Part shown: positions 1 through 7,150 of the stretch, piece by piece
Position numbering within the stretch: the stretch's first letter is position 1
How the letters are laid out: each line of letters opens with the position of its first letter
Notes under the pieces: generated by a model
Told to the model about the DNA's origin: nothing
The model's database searches: none
What the model saw: only the letters and a program-made list of their open reading frames with translations
Translations under genes and position numbers: made by a program
Assembly (NCBI GenBank): GCA_934561725.1
Contig: CAKTGW010000049.1
Location: forward strand, 1-7,205
Length of the DNA: 7,205 bases
Direction of reading: 5' to 3'
From: an uncultured Oscillospiraceae bacterium
GTDB lineage: Bacteria; Bacillota; Clostridia; Oscillospirales; Oscillospiraceae

Positions 1-3000
1 GTTGTCATCCACCTGCGGCAGAATGACCGTGCTGTGAGCCTCGCAGTCCTTCAGCTGGGGCAGAAGCGCCATGGCGGCGGAGATATCCTCCGTAGCCAGT
101 CCAAGCAGTGCGGCAGAAAGCTCCGGCAGCGCGGCGGCGTCAGACGTAGTCAGATGCAGAGCACGGCCGGCGCAGGTTTCGGCCTGTGCCGCATCGGCTC
201 CAAAGCCCAGAGCCAGTTGAATTTGCAGACTTTCGCCGGGAGAGATTACCAGAGGAACATCCAGACGAAGAGTGGGGCGCACCAGCCAGCCCTCTGTCTG
301 ACGGCTGCGGCGCAGACGGGGAGAAAGCGCATTTTCCGACAGGTCACAGTCAAAGGGGCGGCTGCATTTTATGCACAGCCAGCAGCTGTCCAGCGTATTT
401 CTTTGCAGACGATGGAGCAGCAGGCCGTCCCGGATACGCCGGCATTCCAGACCTAATCCGAAAAACGCGGGATGGTTTACATAATCATTTTCAAATGCCA
501 ATACGGGACGCAGCGCCGCAATGAGCGTACCCTTTACGGCACTGCTGCCGGGAGCCATAGTCACTGTACGCAGCTCGCCGCTGCAATCGGCGCAGACCAG
601 CGTGCGAATGCGGCAGTCCATTCCGGACAGAGTTCTGCGAAAGCTGATCTCACGCTGTGTAAATGTGCAGGAACCCGGCGTATTGGAGTCGGGAAGCAGA
701 CTCTGGATCCCGGTATCGGAGGAAAAGAAAAAGTCTATGCCATGACTGCTCTGAGGCTCCATGCTGCCGGAGGTATACAGGAGAATATCACCGCAGCGTG
801 ATGTGGTCGAGCCGAAATAAGTTGACATAATACTATACGTCCCGTTGGAGAGGACACCGCAGCGCAAAGGTCCCTCTGCCGGGACGGGACCGGTAAACTG
901 CCACTGCCCGTTCTGGCGGTCGGGACGGCGTGGCAGCGTTTTTTCGGTCAATGTGCGGCGCAGCACCGGTGCGTGTATGGGAATGCGTGCCTGAAGCAGA
1001 CAGCTGTAGGCGCGGCAGGCGGGCTCGCGCATGAACCGTTTCTGCCAGATGCCGCGCTGGATCACATTGCTGACAGCAACCATACTCATCCCCAAGTGGT
1101 GTGCCATGACGCAGCGCACGATCTCCGGCGTGCTGCCGCGCATTCTGGCGGGCGTGCAGTCCAGTGCTTCCCAGAAGCCATACCGCCCCAGCATACCCAG
1201 CTTTTCCAATGCATGGAGATTCTGCACGGCGGCGGGCGCATCCACAGCCAGTGCCAGAAAGCTGCTGTAGGGTGAGATGACCAGCTCGTCATCCATTCCG
1301 GGACACAGGGCCAGAGCCTGACAGCCGTGGGCCTTATAACGGTAGCTCAGACTGGGATCCAGGGCGTGATAAGCGCTTTCCGAGCAGCCCCAGGGGAGTC
1401 CTGCAGTGCGCTTTTTCTGGACGTACAGACAAAAATGATGCGTCTCATAGAGCAGGGAAGCGGGATAGCTGGGCAAAAGCAGCTCGGGCATCAGATACTC
1501 AAACATGGTACCGGTCCAGGAGACCATACCTCGGCGGTGTCCCCGGGCAGCCAGCGCCCGGGACATGCATGTCCAGAGCTTTTTCGGCACATCTCCCCGG
1601 GCCACAGCCAGAAAGGCGGTCAGACGTGCTTCGCCGGCCAGAAGGTCATAGCAGCCGGGATCGTCGCTGCCGGCAGTGTTTATGCCGATGCGCAGAAGCA
1701 TTTTTTCCCGGTCGAGAAGAAGTGAAAAGTCCATGGTCTCGGCCAGCGCGCCGGCGCGCCCGGCAAGGTCGTCAAAGCCATATTCAAGAAGACCGCGGCG
1801 CAGCGCCGTGAGACAGGCACAGAGGTTGCCGCTGTCCACTGTGGAGACGTAGGGCGGCTGAAGGATCTCCAGCGTTTGGGTGCTGTACCAGTTGTAGAGG
1901 TGGCCATGCCATTTGGGCAGCGCCTCCAGTGTGTCCAGCACGGCGGAGATGCGCCCGGCAGCCTGCTCCGGTGTGATGATCCCCAGATCTGCGGCGGAAA
2001 GCACAGAAAGCAGTGCCAGACCGATATTTGTGGGTGAGGTACGCCGGGCAAGTCCAACTGGCGGACGTTCCTGCCAGTTGTCCGGAGGGAGATAGTGGTT
2101 TTCCGCATTCATGAAGTCGTCAAAATAGCCCCATATTTCCCGGGCGCGCGTCAGCAGCCAGCAGCGGTCACGGCAGCTGAGGCTTTTTTTGCGGCCGGAG
2201 CTCTGCCGGCTTAGAATCCATGCTGCGGCCGGAGAGAGCAGCCAGATAAGTCCGGCGGTCTTGCCGGGAACGGAGCCGGACAGAAGCAGACAGCCCAGCC
2301 CGAGCGCAGAGGCCGGGAGCATGCTGCGGACATATACGTGCAGAGAGACACTGCCGCTCCAGGCAGAGACGCTCCATTCCAGCAGATCACGGCGGCTGAC
2401 AAACATGCGGTACAGGGCGGCTGCAGCGGCGGACAGCGAGATCCAGGCTGCATAGGGCAGCAATATGAGCATCACCGCACTCTGGCAGAGAGCACCGGGC
2501 AGGCCATAGATCACAGTGGAGTGATAGCGCTCGCCTGTTTCCGGGCGGTAGAGGATAGAGTGCAGCGCGGCGATGAGAAGGTCGATCACAAAGCAGCCGA
2601 GGGCCAGCAGCGCGGCGGGAATACTGCCGCCCAGAAAGCCACAAAGCAGACAGAGCAGAACGGCCGGCGCGACCAGGGAACGCCGCAGATTGTCAAACAG
2701 CCGCCAGCGGTCTTCCATGTGCAATGTGCGTCTGCGGGAGAAAACCCATGGAGCGTTCTGCCAGTCGCCCCGGATCCAGCGGTGCGCCCGCCTGTAAAAT
2801 CCGATCACCGTGCCGGGAAAGGCATCGGTAAGCTCAATATCTCCCGCCCAGCCGCAGCGGAGCAGGGCGCCTTCCAGTGCGTCGTGGGAGAGTATACAGC
2901 CTTCGGGCAGATCGCCGGCACAGGTCAGAAAGGCGTCTATGTCCAGGATACCCTTGCCGGTAAAGACGGACGAGCCGGTGAGATCCATATTGACCTCGCC

Positions 3001-4605
3001 GCAAAGGCTGCTGTACGGATCGGTTCCGCCCTGGCCCGCAAACAGGCGGGAAAAGGGCGTTTGCCGGGCAGAGGCCAGCTCGGTGGTTATCCGCGGCTGG
3101 ATGATGCCGTATCCGGCGGTGACGATCCTATGCTGTGCGTCAATGACCGGGCGGTTCAGAGGGTGGAGCATGGCGCCAATCAGCTCTGCGGCACTGCCGG
3201 GCGTGAGCCGGGTATCACTGTCCAGCAGCAGAAGGCAGCGGATGTTTGCCAGCTGGCGGGGCTCTCCCGCCAGACAGCGGACAGAGCTCTCCTGACCACG
3301 CAGAAACCGGGCCAGCTCCAGAATGGCACCGCGTTTGCGTTCCCAGCCCATGTATTTTCCATTGTTCCGGATCCGGGGGCGCGTGAGGAGAAAAAACTGC
3401 GCGCCCCGGCGTCGGCGGAGTGCGTCAATGGCCTTTGCGGCAGCAGTCAGACCGGCTTCGGCTTCCGGGAGCGTACCTTCTGCGGATTCGGGGAGGTCGG
3501 CCAGCAGACAAAAGAGCAGATTGCTGCCGGCATCACGGCTGCACAGCCAGGCATCCTCAAGCTGGCGGCACAGCTGCTCTCCGCCGGTAGGATCAGAGAT
3601 CAGCGCGGAGACCACACAAAGGGTCTTTCCCTCCGGCGGTACGCCGTCCTGTATGGACATGCGCGGGATAAAGCGGGGCGGCAGGCAGCGGAGCAGGATC
3701 AGATCTGTCAGAGCCTTTACAGCGCCGGAGAAGGGAAGCAGAAGTGCGAGCGCCGCGGCTGAACCAAAACGGAGACCGGCGGCAGAGGTCAGCAAAAACG
3801 TGAGCAGAAGCTGAACAGCAATGTAACTGCCCGACGAGGAGCGCTCCGGGAAGAGCTGAAAGCCCACATGGCGGCGGCTGGCGGGGGCCGCGGCGGCACG
3901 GCGCAGGAGACGGCGGGCAAAAATGTGTTCCGGAAGGTTCTGCTTACGGGCCAGCCGGGCGGCCTGACGGCGGTAGCTCTCCCGGCTGAGATCGGTCATA
4001 TGCGGGTAGATGCCGGCCGGATCCCTGCGCAGAGTGCGTTCCAGAAGATCCAGCCTGTCTATGCAGCGGCTCAGGTCATGGCTGCCCAGAAAACGCAGAG
4101 CGGTCACCAGCCGCCCAGCATATGCACCATCCATGTCACTTTCACAGCCGCGGGCCAGCGCAGCAATGGCAGCAGCCTTCAAGGCCGGAACAAACAGCTC
4201 CAGCTCTCTGCGGCACAGGGGGCGCTGGCTTTGAAAGGCATCCAGGAATACGGTGATGTGTTCCTCCGTTACCGTGCCGCTGTCTGCACGTAGCAGCGCT
4301 TCGGCGGCGAGGTAGACAGTCGGCCTGCCTGCGGAACCGCTCAGCCGGCCGCAGTTCCGAAAGGCGGCGGAGGCGCTCAGTCCTTCGCGGCGGACGAGAT
4401 ACCAGTTATCCCGCAGCCATTCCATGGCGCTGCCGGCGGCGGGAGAGACCGCCTGCCCGGATAAGACGTACAGACGGCGCATACTGCGGGCCAGCAGTGT
4501 GCGCAGCGTGCGCGGTGATGTGTACGCTGCGTGATCCAGACGTTTGGCGGTGCGCCGGCCAAGTTCTGCCAGGGCGCGATGATCTATATAAGATGTATTG
4601 TCCAT
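1..4605 (-). CDS. Cyclic beta-1,2-glucan synthase-like protein (GT84 / glycoamylase-like / GH94), C-terminal part beyond window
   Basis: The frame has 1535 codons with no stop and continues past the left edge. The start at 4605 is supported by GGAGG six bases upstream on the minus strand. Residues 1-255 are a helical N-terminal region, with two likely membrane helices at about 261-278 and 282-305. The glycosyltransferase domain shows D370, GWERKRG (420-426), the DSD metal/nucleotide-sugar motif (462-464), SHDALEG (573-579) and RWIRGDWQ (609-616). More membrane segments lie at about 644-800. A glycoamylase-like domain follows, with HYLPPDNWQ (837-845), YDLLAGEARL (986-995), SWTGTMFEYLMP (1029-1040) and MAHHLGMS (1167-1174). 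LSNGTY (1252-1257) opens a GH94-type beta-sandwich. Known family members (NdvB, ChvB, Cgs) are about 2800 residues. They polymerise UDP-glucose into beta-1,2-glucan at the inner membrane and cyclise it; the GH94 part controls chain length. The family is certain from these motifs; the product is inferred, because the C-terminal half is unseen. It is transcribed divergently from ylxM. Confidence 0.88.
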   Translation of the reverse strand, partial: MDNTSYIDHRALAELGRRTAKRLDHAAYTSPRTLRTLLARSMRRLYVLSGQAVSPAAGSAMEWLRDNWYLVRREGLSASAAFRNCGRLSGSAGRPTVYLAAEALLRADSGTVTEEHITVFLDAFQSQRPLCRRELELFVPALKAAAIAALARGCESDMDGAYAGRLVTALRFLGSHDLSRCIDRLDLLERTLRRDPAGIYPHMTDLSRESYRRQAARLARKQNLPEHIFARRLLRRAAAAPASRRHVGFQLFPERSSSGSYIAVQLLLTFLLTSAAGLRFGSAAALALLLPFSGAVKALTDLILLRCLPPRFIPRMSIQDGVPPEGKTLCVVSALISDPTGGEQLCRQLEDAWLCSRDAGSNLLFCLLADLPESAEGTLPEAEAGLTAAAKAIDALRRRRGAQFFLLTRPRIRNNGKYMGWERKRGAILELARFLRGQESSVRCLAGEPRQLANIRCLLLLDSDTRLTPGSAAELIGAMLHPLNRPVIDAQHRIVTAGYGIIQPRITTELASARQTPFSRLFAGQGGTDPYSSLCGEVNMDLTGSSVFTGKGILDIDAFLTCAGDLPEGCILSHDALEGALLRCGWAGDIELTDAFPGTVIGFYRRAHRWIRGDWQNAPWVFSRRRTLHMEDRWRLFDNLRRSLVAPAVLLCLLCGFLGGSIPAALLALGCFVIDLLIAALHSILYRPETGERYHSTVIYGLPGALCQSAVMLILLPYAAWISLSAAAAALYRMFVSRRDLLEWSVSAWSGSVSLHVYVRSMLPASALGLGCLLLSGSVPGKTAGLIWLLSPAAAWILSRQSSGRKKSLSCRDRCWLLTRAREIWGYFDDFMNAENHYLPPDNWQERPPVGLARRTSPTNIGLALLSVLSAADLGIITPEQAAGRISAVLDTLEALPKWHGHLYNWYSTQTLEILQPPYVSTVDSGNLCACLTALRRGLLEYGFDDLAGRAGALAETMDFSLLLDREKMLLRIGINTAGSDDPGCYDLLAGEARLTAFLAVARGDVPKKLWTCMSRALAARGHRRGMVSWTGTMFEYLMPELLLPSYPASLLYETHHFCLYVQKKRTAGLPWGCSESAYHALDPSLSYRYKAHGCQALALCPGMDDELVISPYSSFLALAVDAPAAVQNLHALEKLGMLGRYGFWEALDCTPARMRGSTPEIVRCVMAHHLGMSMVAVSNVIQRGIWQKRFMREPACRAYSCLLQARIPIHAPVLRRTLTEKTLPRRPDRQNGQWQFTGPVPAEGPLRCGVLSNGTYSIMSTYFGSTTSRCGDILLYTSGSMEPQSSHGIDFFFSSDTGIQSLLPDSNTPGSCTFTQREISFRRTLSGMDCRIRTLVCADCSGELRTVTMAPGSSAVKGTLIAALRPVLAFENDYVNHPAFFGLGLECRRIRDGLLLHRLQRNTLDSCWLCIKCSRPFDCDLSENALSPRLRRSRQTEGWLVRPTLRLDVPLVISPGESLQIQLALGFGADAAQAETCAGRALHLTTSDAAALPELSAALLGLATEDISAAMALLPQLKDCEAHSTVILPQVDDN

Positions 4606-4651
4606 ATTTGGCCTCCAAACCACAGGAAACTTTCTATAAATTGTCTCCAGC

Positions 4652-4663
4652 TTCCAGGTGGAA
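4652..4663. repeat. Palindrome TTCCA-gg-TGGAA between the divergent genes
   Basis: This is a perfect 5-bp inverted repeat with a two-base spacer. It lies 47 bases upstream of the glucan synthase start codon and 31 bases upstream of the rightward -35 box. It overlaps the weak leftward TATATT box (4662-4667). A regulator bound here could affect the synthase gene, but a repeat this short can arise by chance and I match it to no known operator. Confidence 0.3.
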
Positions 4664-4693
4664 TATACTTTTGTGCCTTTCAAGAAAAAATAC

Positions 4694-4722
4694 TTGACAG
4701 ACCGGCGGCGGGCGTGTATAAT
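4694..4722 (+). promoter_or_regulatory. Consensus sigma-A promoter for the ylxM-ffh-rpsP-khpA operon
   Basis: The -35 box TTGACA (4694-4699) and -10 box TATAAT (4717-4722) both match the vegetative consensus exactly. They are separated by an optimal 17-base spacer. Transcription would start near 4729, giving a leader of about 38 bases before the ylxM ATG. Its strength fits a housekeeping operon that supplies SRP and ribosomal proteins. Confidence 0.9.
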
Positions 4723-4728
4723 GCCAGC

Positions 4729-4746
4729 TTGTAAAGGATTTTACAT
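4729..4746. promoter_or_regulatory. Inverted repeat on the predicted transcription start (candidate operator or leader hairpin)
   Basis: The sequence TTGTAAA-GGAT-TTTACAT contains a perfect 6-bp inverted repeat (TGTAAA/TTTACA) around a four-base spacer. It begins at the predicted +1 of the promoter just upstream, a classic place for a repressor site. The layout resembles the Gram-positive Rex consensus (TTGTTAA-N4-TTAACAA), agreeing at 11 of 14 defined positions. That resemblance is only suggestive. As RNA, the same bases could form a short 5'-terminal hairpin that protects the transcript. The dyad is seen directly; any binding protein is inference. Confidence 0.4.
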
Positions 4747-4766
4747 TCACACTGGGAGGTGGGCGC

Positions 4767-5114
4767 ATGGAAGACGAGACCCTTCGCCGGGCAATGCTTT
4801 TTGACTTCTACGGCGACCTGCTTACCGAAAAGCAGCGTGAATATTATGACCTGCACTATAATGAAGATCTCTCTCTGGGGGAGATCGCCGAGCAGTCCGG
4901 TATTTCCAGACAGGGCGTGTGGGACATGATCCGCCGGGCTGACCGACTTTTGAATGAGACGGAAGAAAAAACCGGACTCGTAAAGCGCTTCCAGCAGCTG
5001 CGCACCCAGGTGGACGAGATCGAACAACTGGTGCGTGCCGCCAGACAGGGCGGCGCGGAGGCGGACCGTCTGCTGCTCCAGGTGCTGGACAGACTGGACG
5101 CCCTGAAGCAGTAA
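4767..5114 (+). CDS. ylxM: YlxM-family SRP-associated helix-turn-helix protein
   Basis: The 115-residue protein is the usual size for the YlxM/p13 family (UPF0122). Residues 12-31 (FDFYGDLLTEKQREYYDLHY) match the family N-terminus. Residues 35-63 form a sigma-70 region 4-like helix-turn-helix, with LSLGEIAEQSGISRQGVWDMI at its core. The remainder, to Q115, is charged and helical with coiled-coil character. The ATG at 4767 follows GGGAGGTGG at 4754-4762. In streptococci the YlxM homologue binds SRP components and modulates Ffh activity, and the gene is normally fused into the ffh operon as here. It ends 30 bases before ffh and is the first gene after the consensus promoter. ftsY, which often precedes ylxM in Firmicutes, is not next to it. 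Whether it binds DNA, RNA or only SRP in this organism cannot be told from sequence. Confidence 0.93.
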   Translation: MEDETLRRAMLFDFYGDLLTEKQREYYDLHYNEDLSLGEIAEQSGISRQGVWDMIRRADRLLNETEEKTGLVKRFQQLRTQVDEIEQLVRAARQGGAEADRLLLQVLDRLDALKQ

Positions 5115-5144
5115 CTGAACGGAATCAGAAAGGAGCAGTGCGAT

Positions 5145-6488
5145 ATGGCATTTGAGTCTCTCTCCGAAAAACTGAGCGCCACATTCAAGCGGCTCCGCGG
5201 CAAGGGCCGTCTGAGCGAGAATGACATCAAGGAAGCCATGCGCGAGGTGCGCATTGCGCTTCTGGAGGCAGACGTCAGCTATAAAGTTGTCCGCGACTTT
5301 GTAAAGAGCGTGTCGGAGCGGGCCAACGGCGCCGAGGTGCTGGAAAGCCTGACCCCTGCGCAGATGGTCATCAAGATTGTCAACGAAGAGCTCTGTGCCC
5401 TGATGGGCAGCGAGAGCACAAAAATCAACATATCCTCAAAATCTCCCAGCGTGGTCATGCTGGTTGGCCTTCAGGGTGCCGGTAAGACCACCAACGGCGC
5501 AAAGCTGGCTGCGCTCATGCGCAAGAACGGCAAGCGCCCGCTGCTGGCTGCCTGCGATATTTACCGCCCGGCTGCTATCAAGCAACTGGAGACCGTGGGT
5601 GCACAGCTGGATCTGCCCGTTTTTCAGATGGGCACGGCAAATCCTGTGGATATTGCCAAGGCTGCCGTGGAGCATGCCAAACGCCATGGCAACGATATGG
5701 TCTTTCTGGACACGGCCGGCCGTCTCCATGTAGACGAGGCACTGATGAACGAGCTCAAGGCGATCAAGGCCGCCGTGGAGCCGGCAGAGATCATGCTGGT
5801 GCTGGATGCCATGACCGGTCAGGATGCGGTGAATGCGGCTACGGCCTTTGACGAGGCTCTGGGCATAGACGGCATCATGCTCACCAAGCTGGACGGCGAC
5901 GCCCGCGGCGGCGCGGCGCTCTCTGTAAAGGCAGTTACCGGAAAGCCCATCAAATTTGCCGGTATTGGTGAAAAGCTGGATCAGATTGAGGTCTTTCATC
6001 CGGACCGTATGGCCTCCCGTATCCTGGGCATGGGCGATGTGCTTACCCTGATCGAGAAGGCCGAGCAGAGCTTTGATGAGAAAAAAGCTCTGGAGCTGGC
6101 TGAAAAGATCAAGAAAAACAAATTTACTCTCAGCGATTATTACGACCAGATGGTCTCCATGAAATCCATGGGGTCGCTGCAGGATATTGCCGGGATGATC
6201 CCCGGCGTGGATGCCAAGGCCCTTCAGGGGGCGCAGATCGATGAGAAGGCTCTAGCGCATACAGAGGCTATCATCCTTTCCATGACCATGTATGAGCGGG
6301 AAAATCCCTCCGTGCTGGGTTCCAGCCGGAAAAAACGCATTGCGGCCGGAAGCGGCACCAGCGTGGTGGAGGTCAACCGCCTGCTCAAGCAGTTCGAGAT
6401 GGCCCAGGCCATGATGAAGCAGATGTCCGGCGGCGCAAAGAAAATGAAGCGCTTTGCCCGGGGCGGCAAGGGACTTTTCGGCTTCTGA
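5145..6488 (+). CDS. ffh: Signal recognition particle protein Ffh (SRP54 GTPase)
   Basis: Ffh binds 4.5S/SRP RNA and signal sequences of nascent membrane proteins. It delivers the ribosome to the FtsY receptor through paired GTP hydrolysis. The 447 residues match the normal length. Residues 1-90 are the helical N domain, with the ALLEADV motif at 38-44. The GTPase (G) domain shows the P-loop GLQGAGKTT (108-116), DIYRPAA (138-144), DTAGR (189-193), TKLDGDARGG (247-256) and GIGEKLDQIEVFHPDR (273-288). The methionine-rich M domain spans about 308-447. Its RNA-binding SGTSVVEVNRLLKQF is at 403-417, with a MAQAMMKQM run after it and a GLFGF end. All key residues are present. AAAGGAG at 5129-5135 supports the ATG. 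The gene ends with tandem in-frame stops TGA TAA (6486-6491), 65 bases before rpsP. Confidence 0.98.
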   Translation: MAFESLSEKLSATFKRLRGKGRLSENDIKEAMREVRIALLEADVSYKVVRDFVKSVSERANGAEVLESLTPAQMVIKIVNEELCALMGSESTKINISSKSPSVVMLVGLQGAGKTTNGAKLAALMRKNGKRPLLAACDIYRPAAIKQLETVGAQLDLPVFQMGTANPVDIAKAAVEHAKRHGNDMVFLDTAGRLHVDEALMNELKAIKAAVEPAEIMLVLDAMTGQDAVNAATAFDEALGIDGIMLTKLDGDARGGAALSVKAVTGKPIKFAGIGEKLDQIEVFHPDRMASRILGMGDVLTLIEKAEQSFDEKKALELAEKIKKNKFTLSDYYDQMVSMKSMGSLQDIAGMIPGVDAKALQGAQIDEKALAHTEAIILSMTMYERENPSVLGSSRKKRIAAGSGTSVVEVNRLLKQFEMAQAMMKQMSGGAKKMKRFARGGKGLFGF

Positions 6489-6553
6489 TAAACAGACAGT
6501 TCGGCTCAAGCAGCCTGACTATATGAAAATGATAAAGTGGAGGTGAATATATA

Positions 6554-6790
6554 ATGGTCAAAATCAGACTTCGCAGAATGGGCGCTAAGAAGAATCCTTA
6601 CTACCGCATCATCGTTGCTGATTCCCGCAACGCCCGCGACGGCAGATTCATCGAGGAGATCGGCACCTATGATCCCCTGGCCGATAATGCTGTAAAGGTG
6701 GATGCAGAGCGCGCCAAGTACTGGATCGCTAACGGCGCACAGCCCACGGACACTGCCAGAGCCCTGCTCAAAAAGGCAGAAGCCATCTAA
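6554..6790 (+). CDS. rpsP: 30S ribosomal protein bS16
   Basis: This 78-residue basic protein carries the bS16 signature at its N-terminus: [18 protein letters not shown] at residues 2-19, then [21 protein letters not shown]. The C-terminal part includes the family's [16 protein letters not shown] stretch. bS16 binds 16S rRNA and is needed for assembly of the 30S body. The strong site GGAGGTG (6539-6545) precedes the ATG by eight bases. The gap from ffh is 65 bases with only an imperfect hairpin around 6500-6520 and no T run, so co-transcription with ffh is likely. The TAA stop overlaps the ribosome binding site of the next gene. Confidence 0.97.
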   Translation: MVKIRLRRMGAKKNPYYRIIVADSRNARDGRFIEEIGTYDPLADNAVKVDAERAKYWIANGAQPTDTARALLKKAEAI

Positions 6791-6805
6791 GGAGAAGCGA
6801 CCGGC

Positions 6806-7036
6806 ATGAAAGAACTCTTGACCTACATTGTACAGAACCTCGTGGACAATCCCGACGAGGTATCTGTGACCGAGCGCGAGGCCGATTCGGAGACCGTATT
6901 TGAAGTGCGTGTGGCCGATGGTGACATGGGCAAGGTCATTGGCCGTCAGGGGCGGATCGTGAAGGAGATTCGCATACTCATGAAGGCTGTTGCCCAGCGT
7001 AAGGGCAAAAAGGTGTCCGTTGAAATCATGGACTGA
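6806..7036 (+). CDS. khpA: KH-domain RNA-binding protein KhpA (YlqC family)
   Basis: The protein of 76 residues is a single small KH domain. It begins MKELLTYIVQNLVDNPDEV, typical of the YlqC/UPF0109 family, and has the KH loop IGRQGR (45-50) with the GxxG signature as GRQG. The hydrophobic strand-helix pattern VGVIGKQG-like of the family is kept here as MGKVIGRQGRIVKEIR (41-56). In streptococci and other Firmicutes KhpA pairs with KhpB (Jag/EloR) to bind many RNAs and affect cell elongation. No khpB is visible in this window. TAAGGAG at 6788-6794 contains the rpsP stop, so translation of the two genes is probably coupled. The position between rpsP and rimM is the standard one for this gene. 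Confidence 0.95.
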   Translation: MKELLTYIVQNLVDNPDEVSVTEREADSETVFEVRVADGDMGKVIGRQGRIVKEIRILMKAVAQRKGKKVSVEIMD

Positions 7037-7043
7037 CACAGTT

Positions 7044-7065
7044 TCCGGGGGAGCACTCCCCCGGA
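7044..7065 (+). other. GC-rich hairpin after khpA
   Basis: TCCGGGGGA (7044-7052) and TCCCCCGGA (7057-7065) form a perfect 9-bp stem closed by a GCAC loop. It starts seven bases after the khpA stop. No T run follows, so it is unlikely to terminate alone. It sits one base before the larger terminator-like structure, which suggests the two act together, for instance to stabilise the khpA mRNA 3' end. Confidence 0.75.
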
Positions 7066-7066
7066 G

Positions 7067-7119
7067 TCCCCGAGTCTGTTTCGGTGGGATCTGCCCCCGG
7101 GAGGAACTCGGGGATTTTT
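7067..7119 (+). terminator. Long stem-loop with T run between khpA and rimM (terminator or attenuator)
   Basis: The outer stem TCCCCGAGT (7067-7075) pairs perfectly over 9 bp with ACTCGGGGA (7106-7114), and TTTTT follows at 7115-7119. Inside the 30-base loop a second helix can form: CGG-GGG (7082-7088, with T7085 bulged) against CCCCCG (7094-7099). This fits an intrinsic terminator with an extended stem. Because rimM starts only 31 bases after the T run, and I see no promoter between them, some transcripts must read through if rimM is expressed from this operon. Partial termination or regulated attenuation is therefore plausible. Confidence 0.75.
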
Positions 7120-7150
7120 GATATATAAAGCTTTTTCCGGGAGGTAAAGC

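Larger units (their letters stand above)
4606..4766. other. Divergent intergenic region
   Basis: This 161-base gap separates the start codons of the leftward glucan synthase gene and the rightward ylxM. It is more AT-rich than the flanking genes. It holds the ylxM promoter, a dyad on the predicted transcription start and a 12-bp palindrome, each listed separately. No convincing leftward promoter was found. A TATATT on the minus strand (plus positions 4662-4667) could serve as a -10 box, but only an A/T run sits at the matching -35 position. Confidence 0.8.

Noticed and set aside
2338..3762. 474-residue open frame on the plus strand
   Set aside because: It lies wholly inside the glucan synthase gene and uses exactly the reverse complement of its codons, a phase that often stays open in GC-rich genes. 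The translation has no recognisable domain and there is no convincing ribosome binding site. The minus-strand frame has strong family motifs throughout.
1..4605. Frameshift or pseudogene status of the large minus-strand gene
   Set aside because: Motifs read at residues 370, 462, 573, 609, 837, 986, 1029, 1167 and 1252 are all in the same phase as the start codon, and I saw no in-frame stop.
4767..5027. Minus-strand open frames across ylxM (4680-5027 and 4856-5254)
   Set aside because: Both are shadows of ylxM and the start of ffh. The first also crosses the ylxM promoter.
5436..5999. 187-residue open frame on the minus strand
   Set aside because: It is antisense to the conserved GTPase domain of ffh, with no domain or ribosome binding site of its own.
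6497..6520. Possible terminator between ffh and rpsP
   Set aside because: The stem around GTTCGGCT/AGCCTGAC has a mismatch and a wobble pair, and no T run follows. Co-transcription of ffh and rpsP is more likely.
7120..7136. Promoter for rimM just upstream of its start
   Set aside because: TATATA/TATAAA (7122-7129) could be a -10, but the bases 17 upstream are purine-rich (GAGGAA or GGGAGG) and do not resemble a -35 box.
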